From Bacillota bacterium (GTDB taxonomy: Bacteria > Bacillota > Clostridia > Lachnospirales > Lachnospiraceae): DNA of 64,000 bases. The notes under the pieces are model-generated. The model worked only from the letters and a program-made list of their open reading frames with translations, was not told the origin of the DNA and did no database searches. Below, one piece after another: positions 25,012 to 33,688 of the stretch (position 1 is its first letter; every line of letters starts with the position of its first letter). The translations under genes were made by a program, and so were the position numbers. The stretch covers positions 124,001 through 188,000 of the forward strand of contig JAEXNR010000062.1 in the NCBI GenBank assembly GCA_023439505.1, in the 5' to 3' direction.

Positions 25012-25034
25012 TAAATAAAGACAAGAGCAAAGAT

Positions 25035-25059
25035 GCTGACGATAGAGTCAGCTTTTTTT
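25035..25059 (+). terminator. Terminator of the P-II gene
   Basis: GCTGAC (25035-25040) and GTCAGC (25047-25052) form a hairpin followed by TTTTTTT. Confidence 0.85.
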
Positions 25060-25077
25060 GTTTCGATGCAGTGGGCG

Positions 25078-25578
25078 CTAGACGCTGCGAACCCAATAGT
25101 ACAAAGGATATGGATGAAAAATATTAATCGTAACAGAAACATACTGCTTCATATATTGGTTGTACTGGCGGTTGTAAGTTTTTAAGAGGAGACGAGTGTC
25201 ATCCTCGGCAGAATAAGGCTTTAAAATCAACCAGTTAGATAAAGCATAGTTAGCGATCTTAACAGAGTCTGCTTTATCAGTCTTGATCTTACGAATAGAG
25301 TTGTTACCGAAGTCATGAATGAGTTTTGCATGAACGACGCTAACATAAAAACCGGAATCAACAAGGTATCTGGCAATGGGTTGATAGTATTTACCAGTGT
25401 ACTCCATGACGATCCGGGTCTCACCTTCTAGGCTTTTGAGAGAGTCTGCCAACTCTTTTAGTTCACTGGAAGAATGATGAATTTCAAAGGGTTTACGAAT
25501 GACTTCTCCAAAGGGACGCATGACTGCAATCGTGCTTTTACCTTTAGAGACATCGATTCCAACTGCATTGGTTTCCAT
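25078..25578 (-). pseudogene. IS110-family transposase, C-terminally truncated
   Basis: This 166-residue reading frame is the N-terminal part of an IS110-type DEDD recombinase: GIDVSKGK carries the first Asp, VMEYTGKY the Glu and KTDKADS the next Asp residues of the RuvC-like domain. Homologues are about 400 residues, with a C-terminal Tnp_20 domain and catalytic Ser that are missing here. The family sequence breaks near residue 150. GGAGG eight bases before ATG 25578 is intact. The protein cannot be a working transposase. Confidence 0.85.
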
Positions 25579-25800
25579 AGGCAATGCCTCCAATCAAAAT
25601 GATATGTAGTGAGTGACCATCGTTTTACTCGTTGCCGATTCAATTTGCTTGGTGACACGAACGCCCTGAGATACCAGTGGTTCAACCCGCTGAAACGAAC
25701 GCTACAACAAGAAGGATGGCTGACGGTTTCTGTTACGGACGTGGCTAGTCCAATGGAGTGATCGTCAGACCCAGTACCTTCTTATTGTAACTTAAGCAAG
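25579..25800 (-). mobile_element. Non-coding left end of the IS110-family remnant
   Basis: About 220 bases upstream of the truncated transposase (on its strand) hold no gene. In the IS110 group this is where the bridge RNA that guides recombination is encoded, so a relic of that RNA may lie here. The exact outer boundary is not visible to me, since this family makes no terminal inverted repeats. Confidence 0.5.
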
Positions 25801-25810
25801 AGATGGAAGG

Positions 25811-25834
25811 AAACATAACCGGAGTGTTATGTTT
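25811..25834. repeat. Inverted repeat upstream of potA
   Basis: AAACATAAC and GTTATGTTT are perfectly inverted around CGGAGT. It lies 37 bases before potA and could be an operator or mRNA hairpin. No good -35/-10 pair was found between here and the IS remnant. Confidence 0.45.
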
Positions 25835-25870
25835 GGATCCAAATATATAGTAGCAAATGGAGTGACATAG

Positions 25871-27001
25871 ATGACTCAGGAAAGAAAGGCAATTGTAGAA
25901 ATCAGGAATGTAAATAAAATCTATGGTGAAAATCATGTCGTTCATGATCTTAACCTTGTCGTCTATGAAGGTGAATTTCTTACAATGCTCGGCCCGTCCG
26001 GCTGTGGTAAAACGACAATTTTACGAATGATCGGCGGTTTTGAGGAAGCGTCAAACGGGCAGATTTTAGTGGAAGGCAAAAATGTTGAGGAGAAAGAACC
26101 CTTCGAACGGAATGTAAATACAGTGTTTCAAAGTTATGCACTATTTCCCCACCTGAATATCTTTCATAACGTGGCCTATGGTTTAAAGATGAAGAAGGTG
26201 CCAAAGGCAGAGATTAAGACGAGGGTGGAGGAGATGCTGGCCCTTGTTCAGTTGAATGGATTTGAGAAGAGATATCCCAGCCAGCTCTCCGGCGGGCAAA
26301 AGCAAAGAGTCGCAATAGCAAGAGCGTTAATCAATAATCCCAGAGTGCTGCTGCTGGATGAGCCGCTGGGAGCACTGGACTTAAAATTAAGAAAAGAGAT
26401 GCAGCTGGAACTGAAAAACCTTCAGAAAAAGCTGGGGATAACCTTCATCTATGTGACCCATGATCAGGAAGAGGCCTTAACGATGAGTGACCGGATTGCA
26501 ATCATGAATCAGGGATATCTGGATCAACTGGACGCCCCGGTAAATATCTATGAACGGCCGAAGACAAAGTTTGTGGCGGATTTCATCGGAGAATCCAATA
26601 TCTTCGAAGCTACGGTACAACAGTGCAGCGAAGATATTGTTGATATTGGCTTAGAGGTTGGCAATGCCAGAGGGATAAAAGAGCCGGGGATGACCTTTGA
26701 TCCCATGGAGATGATCTATGCCTGCATCAGACCTGAGAAAGTCCTGTTCTCAAAAGATGCGATAGAAGGGTTTCAGATTACCGGCATAGTAAAGGAACAA
26801 ATCTATGTTGGAAATATCATTAAAAGTAATGTTGTAATCTCTAATGGTCAGACGGTAAAAATCAGCAGAATGGATATCGATGCGATACCCAAGGTGGGAG
26901 AGGTTGTCTATCTGTATTGGGATTTGGATGATGTGGTGATCATGAAATCAAGAGCTCACTTAATCCACAGCGTAATTGAAAATGTTAATCTGGCCGGATA
27001 A
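25871..27001 (+). CDS. potA: Polyamine ABC transporter ATPase PotA
   Basis: This 376-residue ATPase powers spermidine/putrescine uptake. Walker A is GPSGCGKT near residue 41, the signature is LSGGQKQR near 139 and Walker B is VLLLDEPLGALD. The C-terminal part (about 240-376) is the TOBE regulatory domain usual in the CUT1/PotA class. It leads a five- or six-gene cluster with potBCD, an aminotransferase and an aldehyde dehydrogenase. GGAG sits eight bases before the ATG. The IS110 remnant just upstream may have displaced an earlier promoter. Confidence 0.9.
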   Translation: MTQERKAIVEIRNVNKIYGENHVVHDLNLVVYEGEFLTMLGPSGCGKTTILRMIGGFEEASNGQILVEGKNVEEKEPFERNVNTVFQSYALFPHLNIFHNVAYGLKMKKVPKAEIKTRVEEMLALVQLNGFEKRYPSQLSGGQKQRVAIARALINNPRVLLLDEPLGALDLKLRKEMQLELKNLQKKLGITFIYVTHDQEEALTMSDRIAIMNQGYLDQLDAPVNIYERPKTKFVADFIGESNIFEATVQQCSEDIVDIGLEVGNARGIKEPGMTFDPMEMIYACIRPEKVLFSKDAIEGFQITGIVKEQIYVGNIIKSNVVISNGQTVKISRMDIDAIPKVGEVVYLYWDLDDVVIMKSRAHLIHSVIENVNLAG

Positions 27002-27021
27002 ACGGCGATGGATGCAAAGGA

Positions 27022-27903
27022 ATGGTGAAATTTATGAAGAAGAATCATGCATTTAGAAATAAAACAATCCCATTGCTGGCCAGCGTTTCACCGGTTACTC
27101 TATGGCTGGTCCTGCTGGTTGCGGCCCCCCTCTGCTATGTCCTGTTCCTGAGCTTTATGTCGACGGATGGCTACAATGTGGTGTATCACTTTACATTATC
27201 AAACTACAGGGAGTTATTGAATCCCACCTATCTGGAGATTTATTCGAATTCCTTTATACTGGCGATGGTTACGACCCTGGTATGCATCTTTGCGGGTTAT
27301 CCTTTTGCTTATCTGATGGCAAGAGCGGATAAGAGAAAGAAAGCCCTGATGATGATTATGCTTATGGTGCCGTTCTGGACCAATTCCCTGATTCGGTTAA
27401 ATGGCTGGAAGACAATCCTCGGTAAGACCGGCTTCCTGAATGTTATGATGGTAAATTCCGGATTAATCGATCAGCCGGTGGAGATTTTGTATACAAGGGG
27501 AGCAGTTATCCTTGGTATGGTTTATATTCTGTTTCCCTATATGGTGCTCCCGTTGTTTGCCTCCATTGATAAACTGGATATGAGCCTGCTGGAGGCTTCC
27601 AATGATCTGGGCGCCAATCGAGTCAAAACCTTTCTTCATGTTACGCTGCCGCTTACTTCGCCGGGTGTATTCTCTGGAACAATACTCGTATTCATCCCAA
27701 GTCTTGGATACTTCTTTGTATCGGATATCATGGGGGGAGGAAAATCCCAGTTGATCGGTAATCTTATTGAAAACCAATTCAAAGCGGCTAATAACTGGCC
27801 ACTGGGAGCGGCCTTCTCCATGCTCCTGATTATTCTAATTATCATCTTTGTCTCGATTTATAAAAAAAGCGGCGGAGATCTTAAGGATCTGGGGGTGCTA
27901 TAG
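27022..27903 (+). CDS. potB: Polyamine ABC transporter permease PotB
   Basis: This 293-residue permease has six membrane helices and the binding-protein-dependent transport loop (EASNDLGANRVKTFLHVTLPLTSPGV, about residues 191-216) that contacts PotA. It sits between potA and potC in the standard order. Two in-frame ATGs are possible: 27022, only two bases after AAAGG, and 27034, better spaced after GGTGA; I keep the longer form with that caution. Confidence 0.88.
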   Translation: MVKFMKKNHAFRNKTIPLLASVSPVTLWLVLLVAAPLCYVLFLSFMSTDGYNVVYHFTLSNYRELLNPTYLEIYSNSFILAMVTTLVCIFAGYPFAYLMARADKRKKALMMIMLMVPFWTNSLIRLNGWKTILGKTGFLNVMMVNSGLIDQPVEILYTRGAVILGMVYILFPYMVLPLFASIDKLDMSLLEASNDLGANRVKTFLHVTLPLTSPGVFSGTILVFIPSLGYFFVSDIMGGGKSQLIGNLIENQFKAANNWPLGAAFSMLLIILIIIFVSIYKKSGGDLKDLGVL

Positions 27904-28701
27904 ATGAGAAAGAGAAAGAAGAAAACAGGCAAAATCTTAGCCAATGGTTATTCTGCACTCATATACGCATTCTTGTATTTGCCGATTGCTGTTATTGTTC
28001 TTTTTTCCTTTAACACTTCTAAGCGTAATATTGTGTTCGAAGGCTTCACCTTTCGCTGGTACGGAGAATTGTTTCATAACAGTGCGTTGCTGGAAGCATA
28101 TGGTAATACATTAATCGTTGGTTTTACCAGTACATTGATCGCAACCATCGTAGGAACCTTAGCGTCCTATGGTATGTCCAAATATAAATTCAAGGGAAAA
28201 GGCATCATTGATATGCTGCTGTATATCCCGGTGGTAATACCGGAAATTGTTCTGGGTATTTCCCTTTTGGCAATCTTTAATCTGGCGCAGGTGCCTATGG
28301 GGCTGATTTCTTTGATTATTGCTCATGCCACCTTCTGCATTCCCTTTGTTGTATTCACAGTAAATGCAAGGTTTGCAGGCTTTGACCGCTCTGTTGAGGA
28401 AGCGGCGATGGATTTAGGTGCCAATCGGATTAAAACATTCTTTACCGTCACACTGCCAATCATTATGCCGGGGGTAATTGCAGGAGCATTTCTCTCCTTT
28501 ACCCTGTCGGTTGATGATATTATCATCAGCTTCTTTACAACCGGGCCCGGAAGCAATACGTATCCGTTAAAGGTTATGGAGCTGACGAAAACAGGAGTAA
28601 CTCCTGATGTCTATGTTTTATCCACACTGGTACTGGTGATAACCTGTGGGGTGGTCGTTTTGACTCAGGGAAACAAGAAAGAAAAGAAGCAAAAGGCATA
28701 G
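27904..28701 (+). CDS. potC: Polyamine ABC transporter permease PotC
   Basis: This 265-residue second permease of the importer has six membrane helices and the coupling loop EEAAMDLGANRIKTFFTVTLPIIMPGV (about 162-188), typical of PotC/PotI. Its start codon directly follows the potB stop. A hairpin and 121 bases separate it from potD, so the binding protein may be translated separately and at a higher level. Confidence 0.9.
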   Translation: MRKRKKKTGKILANGYSALIYAFLYLPIAVIVLFSFNTSKRNIVFEGFTFRWYGELFHNSALLEAYGNTLIVGFTSTLIATIVGTLASYGMSKYKFKGKGIIDMLLYIPVVIPEIVLGISLLAIFNLAQVPMGLISLIIAHATFCIPFVVFTVNARFAGFDRSVEEAAMDLGANRIKTFFTVTLPIIMPGVIAGAFLSFTLSVDDIIISFFTTGPGSNTYPLKVMELTKTGVTPDVYVLSTLVLVITCGVVVLTQGNKKEKKQKA

Positions 28702-28762
28702 ATCATCGTGCCTGTTGATAAGGAGGGATAATGTCGTCCATGAAGAGTGCCCGTTTTCTATT

Positions 28763-28781
28763 GACTTTCTATCAGAAAGTC
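28763..28781 (+). other. Hairpin between potC and potD
   Basis: GACTTTCT-ATC-AGAAAGTC forms a perfect 8-bp hairpin without a U-tract. Such hairpins before a binding-protein gene often mark mRNA processing or stabilisation. Confidence 0.45.
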
Positions 28782-28822
28782 GGATCGGATGACAAAATAA
28801 ATTTTAAAAGGAGAATGAAAAT

Positions 28823-29878
28823 ATGAAAAATGCAAAAAAGCTGACAGCAATTGCAATCGTAGTTGCAATCATTGTCTCATCCTTCGCCGGCTGCAGTAAA
28901 GGCAGCAGCAAGGGAACCTTAAACCTGTTTATGTGGACGGAGTATATTCCGGATTCCGTAATTCAGGAATTTGAGAAAGAGACCGGAATTAAGGTAAAAA
29001 TGCAAACCTATTCCAATAATGAAGAGATGCTTGCCAAGGTGAAGGGAAGTACAGCGGGGACTTATGATATTGTGTGTCCCAGTGACTATATGGTGGAGAA
29101 TATGATTTCTCAGGATATGTTGGCAGAATTGGATCTGTCCAAGATTTCTAATTTATCCAATATTGATCCATCCTACCTTAACAAGAGCTTTGATCCGGAG
29201 AATAAACATTCTGTTCCATACTTGGGCGGAGCAGTAGTCATCATTTATAATAAGAATATGGTAAGAGAAGGGGCGGATTTTAGCTCCTATCAGGAAATAT
29301 TCGATCCTTCTTATAAAAATTCCATCGTGGTACTGGATGATTTCAGGGCAATCATCGGTGCGGTTGCATTAAGCATGGGATATAATATGAATGAGACAGA
29401 CCCGGCAAAACTGGCAGAGATCAAAGAAAAGCTATTAACCTTAAAGCCGAATATCAAAAGTTTTGACAGCGATTCACCAAAGTCATTGATGATTACAGAA
29501 GAAACCTCTGTTGGTTTGTTCTGGAGTGGAGATGCTGCAATCGCCCTGCAGGAGAATGAGAATTTGGATGTTGCATTTCCAAAGGAAGGCATGTATCTCT
29601 TCCTTGACAATATGTGCATCACAAAGGATGCAAAGAACAAGGAAAATGCATACAAATTTCTGGATTACCTGTTAAAGGCTGAAACCAACAAAGAAATTGC
29701 CACGGAATTCCCGTATCTGAGTCCGAATAAAGCAGGCGCTGCTTTAATGGATGAGGATTATAAGAATAACAAGGCAATCATGATTCCGCCGGAAGAAATT
29801 GCAAAAGGCTTTTATGTAGAAAATATCGGTAAAGTAGTTGATACTTACAGTGAGATATGGGCGGAATTTACAAAATAA
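28823..29878 (+). CDS. potD: Polyamine-binding lipoprotein PotD
   Basis: This 351-residue lipoprotein has the lipobox FAGC with Cys24 as the lipid-attached residue. The mature part opens LNLFMWTEYIPDSVIQEFEKE, the standard PotD/PotF beginning, and contains VPYLGGAVVIIYNK and FWSGDAAIALQEN, which contribute to the polyamine pocket. Whether it prefers putrescine or spermidine is not decided by what I can see; the downstream enzymes point to putrescine. AAAAGGAG precedes the ATG. Confidence 0.9.
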   Translation: MKNAKKLTAIAIVVAIIVSSFAGCSKGSSKGTLNLFMWTEYIPDSVIQEFEKETGIKVKMQTYSNNEEMLAKVKGSTAGTYDIVCPSDYMVENMISQDMLAELDLSKISNLSNIDPSYLNKSFDPENKHSVPYLGGAVVIIYNKNMVREGADFSSYQEIFDPSYKNSIVVLDDFRAIIGAVALSMGYNMNETDPAKLAEIKEKLLTLKPNIKSFDSDSPKSLMITEETSVGLFWSGDAAIALQENENLDVAFPKEGMYLFLDNMCITKDAKNKENAYKFLDYLLKAETNKEIATEFPYLSPNKAGAALMDEDYKNNKAIMIPPEEIAKGFYVENIGKVVDTYSEIWAEFTK

Positions 29879-29893
29879 AAAGGAGCTGTTACC

Positions 29894-31249
29894 ATGATAA
29901 ATAAAGAGCAGGTAGTGAAGGAGTTAAACAGAGTCATTAATTTTATACACAGCGATGAGCTTACGGAGGAAGAGAAGAAGGAACTGACCCAGGAGACGGT
30001 GGAATATTTCGATACCTATGTCAGCCCGGGCTGGCTCAAATACAGAAAATCCGTATCCACCAATGCCGCTGTAGTAGAATGGAAGGATTACGACGCGTAC
30101 TGCTCGGGATTATATGGGGAAGAATTTATTGACTGTCTGGGCGGGTTCGGAATCTATACCTGCGGACACAGAAATCAGGAAATCATTGAAACTGTAAAAG
30201 CGCAGTTAGAGCATCAGGCATTGCATTCCCAGGAACTTTTGGATCCCTTAAGAGGATATCTGGCGAAAGCGGTTGCGGATATAACTCCGGGAGATCTGGA
30301 GAAGTGCTTCTTTACAAACGGCGGTGCAGAAGCAGTGGAAATGGCTTTAAAACTTGCAAGAATCGCAACCGGCGGCAGATGGTATATCTCAACGGTTGGA
30401 GCATTTCACGGAAAATCCATGGGTGCTATCTCCATGGGCGGCAAGGGGAGCTACCGTGTTCCTTACACCCCTATGGTACAACAGGTGCAGCATGTTGAAT
30501 ACGGTGTTGCCGAGGATATCAGAAAGGCAATCCGTAATCTGAAGGCAGTGGGAGAAAGTGTCGCTGCTGTCATCCTGGAGCCGATACAGGGGGAGGCTGG
30601 CATTGTCATTCCGCCAAAGGGATATCTCAAAGAGGTTCGTGAAATTTGCGATGAATACGGCGTAGCGCTGATCTTTGATGAGATTCAGACCGGCATGGGA
30701 AGAACTGGCGCAATGTTCCGCTGTGAGGCAGAGGATGTGGTACCCGATATCATGACCTATGGAAAAGCCTTCGGGGGCGGTATCATGCCCATCACCGGTA
30801 TCATCTGCAGACCGCATATGTGGACGAAAGAACTGGTAGATAACCCTTGGCTGCTTGGTTCTCCTACCTTTGGCGGCAATCCCCTTGCTTGTTCCGCTGC
30901 CCTTGCAACGATTAAGTATATGCTGGAACATGATATTCCGAAGCAATGTGAGGAAAAAGGAGAGTATCTCATTACAGGAATTAAGAAAATCGCGGAAAAA
31001 TACCCTACCGTTATCGATGAGGTACGCGGAATCGGCCTGATGATCGGTCTGGAATTTGTGACCAGTGATGTCGGCTACTCTGTTGCCAAAGGAATGTTTG
31101 CTAGAAGAGTATTAACCGCAGGAACCCTGGTGAATGCGAAGTGTATCCGTTTTGAACCGGCAGCTGTCATTACCTATGAAGATATGGATCAGGTGTTACA
31201 GCGCCTGGAAGAAGCGGTTGTAGAAACAAAAGAAGAGTATGGACTGTAA
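29894..31249 (+). CDS. patA: Putrescine aminotransferase
   Basis: This 451-residue class III PLP aminotransferase closely resembles putrescine-2-oxoglutarate aminotransferase (PatA/YgjG), including the long N-terminal helix (VNRVINFIHSDELTEEE-like) that sets this group apart from ornithine aminotransferases. LIFDEIQTGMGRTG holds the PLP-contacting Asp and YGKAFGGGIMP the Schiff-base Lys. It would convert putrescine to 4-aminobutanal (cyclising to 1-pyrroline). It begins 15 bases after potD, so uptake and the first catabolic step are co-transcribed. Confidence 0.88.
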   Translation: MINKEQVVKELNRVINFIHSDELTEEEKKELTQETVEYFDTYVSPGWLKYRKSVSTNAAVVEWKDYDAYCSGLYGEEFIDCLGGFGIYTCGHRNQEIIETVKAQLEHQALHSQELLDPLRGYLAKAVADITPGDLEKCFFTNGGAEAVEMALKLARIATGGRWYISTVGAFHGKSMGAISMGGKGSYRVPYTPMVQQVQHVEYGVAEDIRKAIRNLKAVGESVAAVILEPIQGEAGIVIPPKGYLKEVREICDEYGVALIFDEIQTGMGRTGAMFRCEAEDVVPDIMTYGKAFGGGIMPITGIICRPHMWTKELVDNPWLLGSPTFGGNPLACSAALATIKYMLEHDIPKQCEEKGEYLITGIKKIAEKYPTVIDEVRGIGLMIGLEFVTSDVGYSVAKGMFARRVLTAGTLVNAKCIRFEPAAVITYEDMDQVLQRLEEAVVETKEEYGL

Positions 31250-31299
31250 GCGCTGTTCCGTACGTTGCAGTTAGTAGTTAGACAGGTAAATAATTGTAG

Positions 31300-31383
31300 A
31301 AAGAGTAACCGGAATTGTATAAGAGAATCATAAAACATAGTCTTATGTAGAAGCATTCTTTGACAGCATTTTGGTTACTCTTT
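31300..31383 (+). terminator. Possible terminator or attenuator between patA and the aldehyde dehydrogenase gene
   Basis: AAAGAGTAACC (31300-31310) is inverted as GGTTACTCTTT (31373-31383), with ACATAG/ATGT pairing inside. The T-run is short, so read-through to the next gene is likely. Confidence 0.5.
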
Positions 31384-31463
31384 CAGTGATTGCGGAACTT
31401 AATTATTGCTTAAAGGTTGTTTGTTTTGTAATTATTCTTTTTCAAAAAGACAGGAGGAATAAA

Positions 31464-32945
31464 ATGGAATTAAGGAAGAATTATATTAATGGAGAATGGG
31501 TTCCGGCCCTTTCCGGCAGGACAAGAGAAATTACCAATCCTGCCAACGGTGAGGTCATTGCCATTACAGCGGAAGGCAGTGCAGAGGATGCAAAGCTTGC
31601 AATTGCCGCAGCTAAGGAAGCATTCTATGGCAAAGGGGAATGGAGAAGAATGAGCGCTCAGAATCGGAGCGATATCGTATTGAAAATTGCGGATTTGATG
31701 GATGCCAGAAGAGAAGAACTGGTAAGAACCGATACCTTAGATAATGGAAAGCCCCTTCGGGAAGCGGAAGGGGATGTGGATGATGCCATTCATTGCTTCC
31801 GTTATTATGCGGGAATGATTAAGGCGCCTTATGGTGGTGTATATGATGTCAATGATGCCTTCGGACAGATGCATTCCTATACTGTTCATGAACCGGTAGG
31901 GGTATGCGGACAGATAACCCCTTGGAATTATCCGCTTTTGATGGCGGTATGGAAGATCGCACCTGCCTTAAGTGCCGGTAACTGCATCGTATTCAAGCCC
32001 AGCACCAACACCCCGTTATCCGCAGTCATCCTATTTGAGATTATGGAACAGGCAGGAGTTCCCAAGGGTACCATTAATCTTGTCATGGGTTCCGGCGGCA
32101 GTGTCGGCAATGAAATTGCGGCAAGCCCGGATGTAGATATGGTAACCTTTACCGGAAGTACGGAGGTTGGTCAGGAAATCGCCAGAGCCGCTGTCGGTAA
32201 TCTCAAGAAGGTGGGTCTGGAGCTTGGCGGTAAGTCTCCCAACGTAATCTTTGCGGATGCTGATCTGGAAGGTGCCGTGGAATGGGCAATGATCGGTGTA
32301 TTCTTTAATCAGGGTGAGGTTTGCTCCGCCGGTTCACGAATCATTATCGAAGAGAGCATCAAGGATAAATTTGTCGCAAGACTTGCAGAACGTGCCAATG
32401 CCATGACCCTTGGCAACGGACTGGAGAATCCGGATATGGGACCTCTGGTATCGGAGGCGCATATGAATACGGTATTAAAATACATAGAGACGGCGAAAGC
32501 AGAAGGGGCAACTTGTGTCTGCGGCGGATATCGTTATACGGAAGGAGAATGTGCAAAGGGTTACTTTGTAAGACCAACCATCTTTGACAATTGCACTCCG
32601 GATATGACCATAGTGAAGGAAGAGGTATTTGGACCCGTTGTTTCCATCCAGACCTTTCAGACAGAGGAAGAAGCTGTGGCACTGGCCAATGATACTATCT
32701 ATGGCCTGGCGGGAGCGGTGTTTTCAACAGATGGCGCAAGAGCGCTGCGTGTTGTGAAGGAAATCAGGGCAGGAATCACCTGGATCAACTGCTATAATCC
32801 TACCTATAATGAAGCACCCTGGGGCGGTTATAAGATGAGCGGTTACGGCAGAGAGCTGGGTATCCAGGGACTGGAAGAATATCAGGAAGTGAAGCAGATT
32901 AATATTAATCTGAATCCCGGTATTGTCGGATGGTATGAGAGATAA
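31464..32945 (+). CDS. Aldehyde dehydrogenase, probably 4-aminobutanal/betaine-aldehyde type
   Basis: This 493-residue NAD(P)-dependent enzyme has PWNYPLLMAVWK (residues about 152-163), the GSTEVG cofactor loop, the general base Glu in LELGGKSPN and the catalytic Cys in NQGEVCSAGSR. The betaine aldehyde/gamma-aminobutyraldehyde subfamily is suggested by sequence, and the neighbouring putrescine aminotransferase makes exactly that substrate, yielding GABA. AGGAGG lies just before ATG 31464; an upstream in-frame extension to 31371 overlaps the hairpin and was rejected. Confidence 0.85.
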   Translation: MELRKNYINGEWVPALSGRTREITNPANGEVIAITAEGSAEDAKLAIAAAKEAFYGKGEWRRMSAQNRSDIVLKIADLMDARREELVRTDTLDNGKPLREAEGDVDDAIHCFRYYAGMIKAPYGGVYDVNDAFGQMHSYTVHEPVGVCGQITPWNYPLLMAVWKIAPALSAGNCIVFKPSTNTPLSAVILFEIMEQAGVPKGTINLVMGSGGSVGNEIAASPDVDMVTFTGSTEVGQEIARAAVGNLKKVGLELGGKSPNVIFADADLEGAVEWAMIGVFFNQGEVCSAGSRIIIEESIKDKFVARLAERANAMTLGNGLENPDMGPLVSEAHMNTVLKYIETAKAEGATCVCGGYRYTEGECAKGYFVRPTIFDNCTPDMTIVKEEVFGPVVSIQTFQTEEEAVALANDTIYGLAGAVFSTDGARALRVVKEIRAGITWINCYNPTYNEAPWGGYKMSGYGRELGIQGLEEYQEVKQININLNPGIVGWYER

Positions 32946-33103
32946 TTAATAGAGTTAAGTTGATAAAGATATGCTTCTTTCCTGGAGTGAAGTAAAGGAC
33001 AGAGACTCCGGAAAGAACTTGTCTTTTAATAGATATTATGTGTATAATTCAGGTCAGTTTATAAGGAACTACACGCAGACCGTGAAACGGGCTGCTGACA
33101 ACA

Positions 33104-33145
33104 AAAGGCTGCATGTTCCCGCAGAGGGAATATGCAGCCTTTTTT
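33104..33145 (+). terminator. Terminator after the polyamine cluster
   Basis: AAAGGCTGCAT pairs with ATGCAGCCTTT, with an inner TTCCC/GGGAA hairpin, followed by T residues. Confidence 0.85.
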
Positions 33146-33154
33146 GTCGTGTGT

Positions 33155-33194
33155 TATACGCCCTGTCCGATTTCATCAGCGGACAGGGCGTATA
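33155..33194. repeat. Perfect 15-bp inverted repeat at the island edge
   Basis: TATACGCCCTGTCCG and CGGACAGGGCGTATA are perfectly inverted around ten bases. No U-tract follows. It lies 24 bases outside the left 12-bp boundary repeat. Apart from this and the terminator, 32946-33217 shows nothing. Confidence 0.6.
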
Positions 33195-33217
33195 TGGAAC
33201 CCTCGCCTATCGGCTGA

Positions 33218-33229
33218 ACTTCGGGCCAA
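33218..33229. repeat. Left copy of the 12-bp island-boundary repeat
   Basis: ACTTCGGGCCAA occurs here and in the same orientation at 38914-38925, with an inverted copy at 38795-38806. The copies bracket the broken mobile genes and the second Bce-like module. Confidence 0.6.
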
Positions 33230-33400
33230 GTTCTTAACCTCACGCAAAATCTGGATTGTTTTGAGTTTTACGCCGGGATTGAGAATGAGGAAGATTTAGG
33301 TCGCTACTATATTGAAGATATTTGGATGTCAATATCAGCAGGAAAAGAATTTGACATTGGAAAGGCCACTTGGGGCAAAGCGCCCCTGCTTGCCGCTTAG
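33218..33400 (+). pseudogene. Remnant resembling an ArdA-type antirestriction protein
   Basis: An open frame without a start codon reads QVLNLTQNLDCFEFYAG followed by an acidic stretch with the tract EEDLGRYYIED, then diverges and stops at 33398-33400. The DLGRYYIEE-type motif is typical of ArdA-like antirestriction proteins carried by integrative elements of Firmicutes. Only about 40 residues match; the remaining domains are missing. I judge it a decayed mobile-element gene, recognised by motif only. Confidence 0.45.
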
Positions 33401-33496
33401 CGGAAACCTGAAAACTCACTTATATAGAGATACACTTGAATTATTCGATATCTCAAAATATAATATAAGCATACTAAAAAATAGGACGGTGCTTCT

Positions 33497-33669
33497 ATGG
33501 AATATTTAACGGTCAAAGAACTTGGCTAAAAATGGGACGTACCGCTCGTATGGTAAACTATTATTGTTCTGCCGGACGGATTAAAGGAGCTATAAAGAAA
33601 GGTAATTTGTGGCTTGTTCCCGCTGACGCTGAAAAACCCAACGATGGCCGACGCATTGAAGGTAAATGA
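33497..33669 (+). pseudogene. Broken helix-turn-helix (MerR/excisionase-like) gene
   Basis: The start reads MEYLTVKELG then a TAA stop; after a frameshift the sequence continues ARMVNYYCSAGRIKGAIKKG and NLWLVPADAEKP. Joined, this is the small DNA-binding protein of about 55-60 residues common on clostridial mobile elements. One stop and one frameshift make it non-functional. It is immediately upstream of the response regulator gene. Confidence 0.65.
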
Positions 33670-33688
33670 AAGAACGGAGGCGCATATT

